From Acidimicrobilacustris europaeus (GTDB lineage Bacteria; Actinomycetota; Acidimicrobiia; Acidimicrobiales; Acidimicrobilacustridaceae): a stretch of 64,000 nucleotides of DNA. This document shows, piece by piece, positions 60,370 through 64,000 of the stretch. The stretch's first letter is position 1. Each line of letters opens with the position of its first letter. Under the pieces are notes generated by a model. That model saw only the letters and a list, made by a program, of their open reading frames with translations. It had not been told where the DNA came from and did no database searches. The position numbers were made by a program, and so were the translations under genes. Location: assembly GCA_965194515.1 (NCBI GenBank), contig OZ239146.1:2046001-2110000 (forward strand). Direction: 5' to 3'.

Positions 60370-61440
60370 GTGTCTCTACCCACGAATCTTCCCGCTGCAC
60401 CCCCCACCGACGAGATCGCCGATATCGACCCCGCTTGGTTGAGCGCTGCCCTCGACTCAGAGGTTTCGTCCGTTCGCTCACTTCGTGTCGGGACTGGCCA
60501 GATGGGCCAATCCTGGCGTCTCACCATCGACTGGGCTGACCCGGCGAACGGGCTTCCCAAATCGTTCGTCGCGAAGATGGCAGGCGGCGATCCAGAAACT
60601 CGCACCCTGATCGCCGACGGCTACCGCAGCGAATACCTCTGGTACACCGAGCTCGGCTCCACGGTCGACATCCGCATTCCAAAATGTTGGTACGCAACGA
60701 TTACCGATGACGCGGTCTCGTTCGTTCTTCTGCTCGACGATCTCGCTCCGTCCGAACCCGGTGCCCAAGTCCCCGGTGCCACCGTTCCTGAAGCGCATGT
60801 TGCATTACGCGAATTGGCTGGCCTCCATGGACCTCGTTGGGGCGATCCATCACTCCTTGACATTCCTACGCTGCGGCCACCATCGGAAGAGGGTGCAGGA
60901 TTTCACGCACAGATTTTCGCCGGAGCGGTGCCACAGTTCGTCGCACAGTTTGGTGAATGGATGTCGGCTGACGACATCGCAACGCTTGATGATCTTTCGA
61001 CATGGATGGGTGACTGGCTGCTGTCCCGCGTCACAAACCTCACGCTCATTCACGGAGATTTCCGTCCCGACAATCTCATGATCGCTCCAAGTGGCTCGCC
61101 AATCACCACGCTTGATTGGCAGACCGTCGGACTCGGGTTTGCCGGTCGTGATCTCGGCTACTTCCTCGGGCTTGGCGTTGACACCGAACTTCGACGCGCA
61201 AACGAACGTGATCTCGTGGCGACGTACCACGAGGCAATCACCAAACACGGCGTCGATATCACCGTCGAACAATGCTTTGATGATTACCGACTCGGTACCC
61301 CGCAAGGTCCGCTTGTCACTGTTCTAGGTGCGGTCTACGCAACGGCCACACCATCCGATGCATCAAACTCGATGTTCTCATCAATGATTACGCGTTCGTG
61401 TGCAGCAATTCGCGATCTCGACCCGCGCTCGTTGATCTAA
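60370..61440 (+). CDS. APH-like phosphotransferase family protein
   Basis: A 356-residue kinase-fold protein. The catalytic loop LIHGDFRPDNLM and the metal-binding ITTLDWQTVG match the aminoglycoside phosphotransferase/choline-kinase group. Related acidimicrobial and mycobacterial proteins of this form are often found near lipid or steroid catabolism, but no antibiotic target is implied. GTG 60370 has GAGGTGA upstream. The gene is divergent from the amidohydrolase. Confidence 0.82.
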   Translation: MSLPTNLPAAPPTDEIADIDPAWLSAALDSEVSSVRSLRVGTGQMGQSWRLTIDWADPANGLPKSFVAKMAGGDPETRTLIADGYRSEYLWYTELGSTVDIRIPKCWYATITDDAVSFVLLLDDLAPSEPGAQVPGATVPEAHVALRELAGLHGPRWGDPSLLDIPTLRPPSEEGAGFHAQIFAGAVPQFVAQFGEWMSADDIATLDDLSTWMGDWLLSRVTNLTLIHGDFRPDNLMIAPSGSPITTLDWQTVGLGFAGRDLGYFLGLGVDTELRRANERDLVATYHEAITKHGVDITVEQCFDDYRLGTPQGPLVTVLGAVYATATPSDASNSMFSSMITRSCAAIRDLDPRSLI

Positions 61441-61518
61441 CGAACTACCAGCCAAGTTCTTTCGAGGTCTTTGTCGCGAGTTGACGAGCAACAGCTGGCC
61501 AGAGAGCGGAACGCCCCG

Positions 61519-61560
61519 AACGCAATGGAGGGCGGCCTATTGGCCGCCCTCCATTGCGTT
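61519..61560. terminator. Perfect 19-bp inverted-repeat terminator
   Basis: Arms at 61519-61537 and 61542-61560 are fully complementary, with loop TATT. It lies between the convergent APH-like and SDR genes. The 136-nt gap holds nothing else that I can see. Confidence 0.88.
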
Positions 61561-61576
61561 TCGTGCGGCTGAATGA

Positions 61577-62497
61577 TCAGGCCTGCAAGAAGTTGATGCC
61601 TGTCGGGGCGATCTGGAAGACCTCAGAAGCGAAGCGGCCACCGAGTTTCGTGGCGTCCCACTTCTTGTTGTTGTTGTCGATGGTGATGCGCTCGCGCCAT
61701 CCCTGCATCCAGATGATCTTGTCGTAAAGAGCGCGGATGACCTGACCATTGACATAGGCAGCCTGATCGCTTGCGAGCCATGCAACCAGAGGAGACGAGT
61801 TGCCCGGATCCATTGGGTGGAAGTCGTCATCGGCAATGTCGTCAGGCTCGAACGCTTCACCAGCGCCAGGCATGGTGGCGGTGATGCGGGTGAGACCCGC
61901 TGGGCCAATGCAGTTCACAGTGGTGCCGATAGCAGCGAGTTCCTGCGCAAGAGTGAGAGTGAGACCAGCAATTGCAGCCTTGGCTGTGGCGTAGTTGGTC
62001 TGACCAAAGTTTCCACCAAGACCAGCACCTGAGGTGGTGTTGATGATTCGCCCAGCGCGCGGGGTGCCCGCCTTTGACTGATCGCGGAAGTACTTCGCTG
62101 CGAAGTGGCTAAGTGACCACGTGCCGCGAACGTGGACGGCCATGACGGCATCCCAGTCTTCAACCGGCATGTTCCAGATGGCTGCGTCGCGCACGATGCC
62201 CGCGTTGTTCACGACAATGTCGAGACCGCCGAAGGTGTCGATGGCCTGCTTGACCATGTCGCCACATGCTTCGTGATCGGTGACGTTGCCATAATTCGGC
62301 ACCGCGACTCCGCCGCGAGCTTCGATCAGGGCCACAGTTTCATCGGCGGCGCGGCCTGCGCCTTCACCGGTGACGCTGCCACCAAGGTCGTTCACAACAA
62401 CCTTGGCGCCGTGCTTCGCGAGTTCCATGGCGTGACCACGGCCAATGCCGTGTCCCGAGCCAGTGACGATGGCGATCTTGCCGTCGAGCATGCCCAT
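61577..62497 (-). CDS. Short-chain dehydrogenase/reductase (hydroxyacyl-CoA type)
   Basis: A 306-residue SDR. The cofactor site is VTGSGHGIGRGHA. NDLGGSVTGEGAG gives the long post-strand-2 loop seen in multifunctional-enzyme type-2 dehydrogenases, NNAGIVRD follows, and the triad is in NTTSGAG and YATAKAA. Such enzymes act on 3-hydroxyacyl-CoA or related substrates. AAGGA precedes the ATG. An upstream MarR gene on the same strand may control it. Confidence 0.9.
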   Translation of the reverse strand: MGMLDGKIAIVTGSGHGIGRGHAMELAKHGAKVVVNDLGGSVTGEGAGRAADETVALIEARGGVAVPNYGNVTDHEACGDMVKQAIDTFGGLDIVVNNAGIVRDAAIWNMPVEDWDAVMAVHVRGTWSLSHFAAKYFRDQSKAGTPRAGRIINTTSGAGLGGNFGQTNYATAKAAIAGLTLTLAQELAAIGTTVNCIGPAGLTRITATMPGAGEAFEPDDIADDDFHPMDPGNSSPLVAWLASDQAAYVNGQVIRALYDKIIWMQGWRERITIDNNNKKWDATKLGGRFASEVFQIAPTGINFLQA

Positions 62498-62640
62498 TGA
62501 AAGCGTTCCTTCGTGTTCGATCGAATCATCACCCGACTAGGTGATGAAGCCCCACCAGCAATGGACCCTGTCCAGAGGCGGGAGCCCTGTTTTTCTAGCA
62601 GGGGAAGCCCTCGGGACCCGAATGCCCGCAGTCTCAACCC

Positions 62641-63105
62641 CTAAGAAACAGGCGATGCCATGCGATTAGGAGCACCATCGATGGCTTCAGTCAGACGTCC
62701 AATTGCCCCCGCCAGATCGGACCTCTCGGCCCCAGAGAGACCAAGGGAGTCTTCCCACCCGTGAAGGTCGGCGTTCACCCGCTTGGCGAGATCGACGCCA
62801 GTCGGTGTTGCTTCGACCACCACTCGACGACGATCGCCAGGATCGGGCAAGCGCCGGATGAGGCCGGCGCCCTCGAGACGATCGAGTGTCAGCGACATGC
62901 CGCCGGTGGTGCGACCGAGCACTTCACAAATCGCGGTTGGGGCGCTGCGATGGTTGGGGGATCGGCGGACAACACCGAGCACGAGATAGTCAGCGACAGA
63001 AATTCCCGAGGAACCGACGATCTCGTTCAGCACGCGATCGACCGCCACGTTGAGACGCACCACGTGGCCAAGAAGCCCGTCGGTTCCAGGAAGTTGCTCA
63101 GCCAC
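62641..63105 (-). CDS. MarR-family transcription regulator
   Basis: A 154-residue MarR protein. The winged helix spans about residues 55-110, with TAICEVLGRTTGGMSLTLDRLEGAGLIRR as helix and recognition helix and DRRRVVVEATPTG as the wing. GTG 63105 overlaps the amidohydrolase stop by one base (TAGTG), which fixes the start; the longer frame to 63408 overlaps that gene. It may regulate the adjacent amidohydrolase and SDR genes. Confidence 0.9.
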   Translation of the reverse strand: MAEQLPGTDGLLGHVVRLNVAVDRVLNEIVGSSGISVADYLVLGVVRRSPNHRSAPTAICEVLGRTTGGMSLTLDRLEGAGLIRRLPDPGDRRRVVVEATPTGVDLAKRVNADLHGWEDSLGLSGAERSDLAGAIGRLTEAIDGAPNRMASPVS

Positions 63106-64000
63106 TAGGGCGTGACACCAAAGCGGTCGAGCCCATACGCCTTCACCGCGTTCGAACGCAACACCATGCGGCACTCTTCTGCATTCATGCCGGCAGCGGT
63201 GAACAACTCGTGTGCGATCTTTCGTGAATGAGGAAACGTGCCGTCGGAGTGCGGGTAGTCGGTCTCCCACAAAATGTGATCTGTTCCAACAGCATCGCGA
63301 TTGATTAATCCGTGGAGATCGTCGAACACGCATCCGTAGACCCGGCCCTTGACCTGTTCGCTGGGCAGAGTCTTTACGTGGTCGACATCGCCACGGCCGT
63401 CGCGCCACACCGCGTCCATGCGTTCTAATTGGAAGGGCATCCAGCCCACTTGGCTTTCTGCATAAGCAATCGTGATGTCGGGGAATCGTTCAAGAGAACC
63501 CGAAAACACCCAATCACATAATGAACCTTGAGCGTTTTGTGCATACATCGACATTGAAGTTGCCAGCGGTGCATCGTCAGATGTCGTGGGCATCGAAGAT
63601 GACGAACCGATGTGCATTGACACACTGGTCTCGGTCTCTTGGCAGGCCTCCCACAAGACATCCCACGCTCCGGTGTAGAGCGAAGGCTGTCCGAGTTTGG
63701 CAACGTTCTCACTGAACGCAATTGCGTAGCTGCCCTTGGCGGCACAACGTCGAACTTCTTCTGCTGCAAGCGCTGGGTCCCAAAGGGGAACAAGCGTGAG
63801 CGGAATGAGTCGACCCTTGCCAGCACCGGCGCACCAGTCGTCAATCATCCAGTCGTTGTAAATGCGCAAACACGTGAGCGCGAGTTCCTTGTCGGATCGC
63901 TCAAGAAAACCCTGACCGGCAAAGCGCGGAAAAATATTTGGGTAGTTGATAGCAGCATCGACGTGATTGAGATCCATGTCGGCAAGCCGTGCGGTTTGAT
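63105..64000 (-). CDS. Amidohydrolase (Amidohydrolase_2 family), 5' end outside window
   Basis: 298 C-terminal residues are visible (290 from the first in-frame ATG). The frame stays open to the window edge (QTARLAD before the first ATG at 63977), so the true start is further right. Visible family signs are VSMHIGSSS, the strand ITIAYAESQVGW and LWETDYPHSDGTFP near the C-terminus. It is the second such enzyme here, translationally coupled to marR. Confidence 0.88.
   Translation of the reverse strand, partial: QTARLADMDLNHVDAAINYPNIFPRFAGQGFLERSDKELALTCLRIYNDWMIDDWCAGAGKGRLIPLTLVPLWDPALAAEEVRRCAAKGSYAIAFSENVAKLGQPSLYTGAWDVLWEACQETETSVSMHIGSSSSMPTTSDDAPLATSMSMYAQNAQGSLCDWVFSGSLERFPDITIAYAESQVGWMPFQLERMDAVWRDGRGDVDHVKTLPSEQVKGRVYGCVFDDLHGLINRDAVGTDHILWETDYPHSDGTFPHSRKIAHELFTAAGMNAEECRMVLRSNAVKAYGLDRFGVTP

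Noticed and set aside
60370..61440. Aminoglycoside resistance kinase
   Set aside because: Only the general kinase-fold motifs match. Context is catabolic enzymes, and the family includes many unrelated kinases.

Overview
This window is ordinary, densely packed chromosome from a moderately GC-rich Gram-positive bacterium, most likely an actinobacterium of the class Acidimicrobiia (inference). The evidence is a WhiB regulator, a pair of ArsA/GET3-like ATPases, an acyl-CoA carboxylase beta subunit with a small epsilon-like partner, several F420/LLM-type oxidoreductases, an NDMA-type alcohol dehydrogenase, crotonyl-CoA carboxylase/reductase plus a MeaA-type mutase, and a heliorhodopsin. I see no prophage, insertion sequence, integrase, CRISPR array or island of odd base composition.

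Layout. 1-12 kb: exporter, MBL hydrolase, FxsA, WhiB, an NfeD-like membrane protein, the ArsA-like ATPase pair, an atypical receiver protein, tRNA-Pro, asd and lysC, then two membrane-anchored prolyl isomerases. 12-22 kb: an S51-like protein and a methyltransferase, hbd-aat-meaA, a CoA-transferase with a GH36 glycosidase, an LLM oxidoreductase, and carboxylase beta and epsilon subunits. 22-30 kb: tatA, a 5'-3' exonuclease, heliorhodopsin, an ATP-grasp enzyme, a proline-rich membrane protein, SnoaL-like and LLM proteins, and an ABC exporter. 29.7-34 kb: two tRNA-Ser genes around tadA, SRP RNA, and dnaX-ybaB-recR. 34-41 kb: thiolase, ccr, epimerase, a lipoprotein, xseA-xseB and a prenyl synthase. 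41-50 kb: two alpha/beta hydrolases, a Fur regulator, prfC, a beta-propeller protein, hppA, a small membrane protein and glnK-amt. 51-64 kb: an MprAB-like two-component system, an FKBP lipoprotein, SDRs, tRNA-Ala, an MMPL exporter, an alcohol dehydrogenase, amidohydrolases, an APH-like kinase and MarR.

How genes work together. Thiolase, 3-hydroxybutyryl-CoA dehydrogenase, crotonyl-CoA carboxylase/reductase, epimerase, MeaA mutase and propionyl-CoA carboxylase are steps of the ethylmalonyl-CoA route and propionyl-CoA metabolism. They are spread over about 24 kb in separate transcription units. lysC-asd feed the aspartate family of amino acids. glnK-amt is an ammonium uptake unit, and hppA couples pyrophosphate to proton pumping. 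The SRP RNA, dnaX, ybaB, recR, xseAB, prfC, tadA and aat genes are information-processing genes.

Most notable points. (1) A heliorhodopsin gene with an apparent leaderless promoter. (2) A recurring TANNNT box 6-8 nt before start codons that lack a Shine-Dalgarno; it settles several starts and points to widespread leaderless transcription. (3) A structured leader with a terminator-like hairpin in front of hppA. (4) Three hydrolase-fold proteins (NfeD/ClpP-like, S51-like, alpha/beta) that each seem to carry glycine in place of the catalytic serine. (5) An SRP RNA with an unusually long closing helix.
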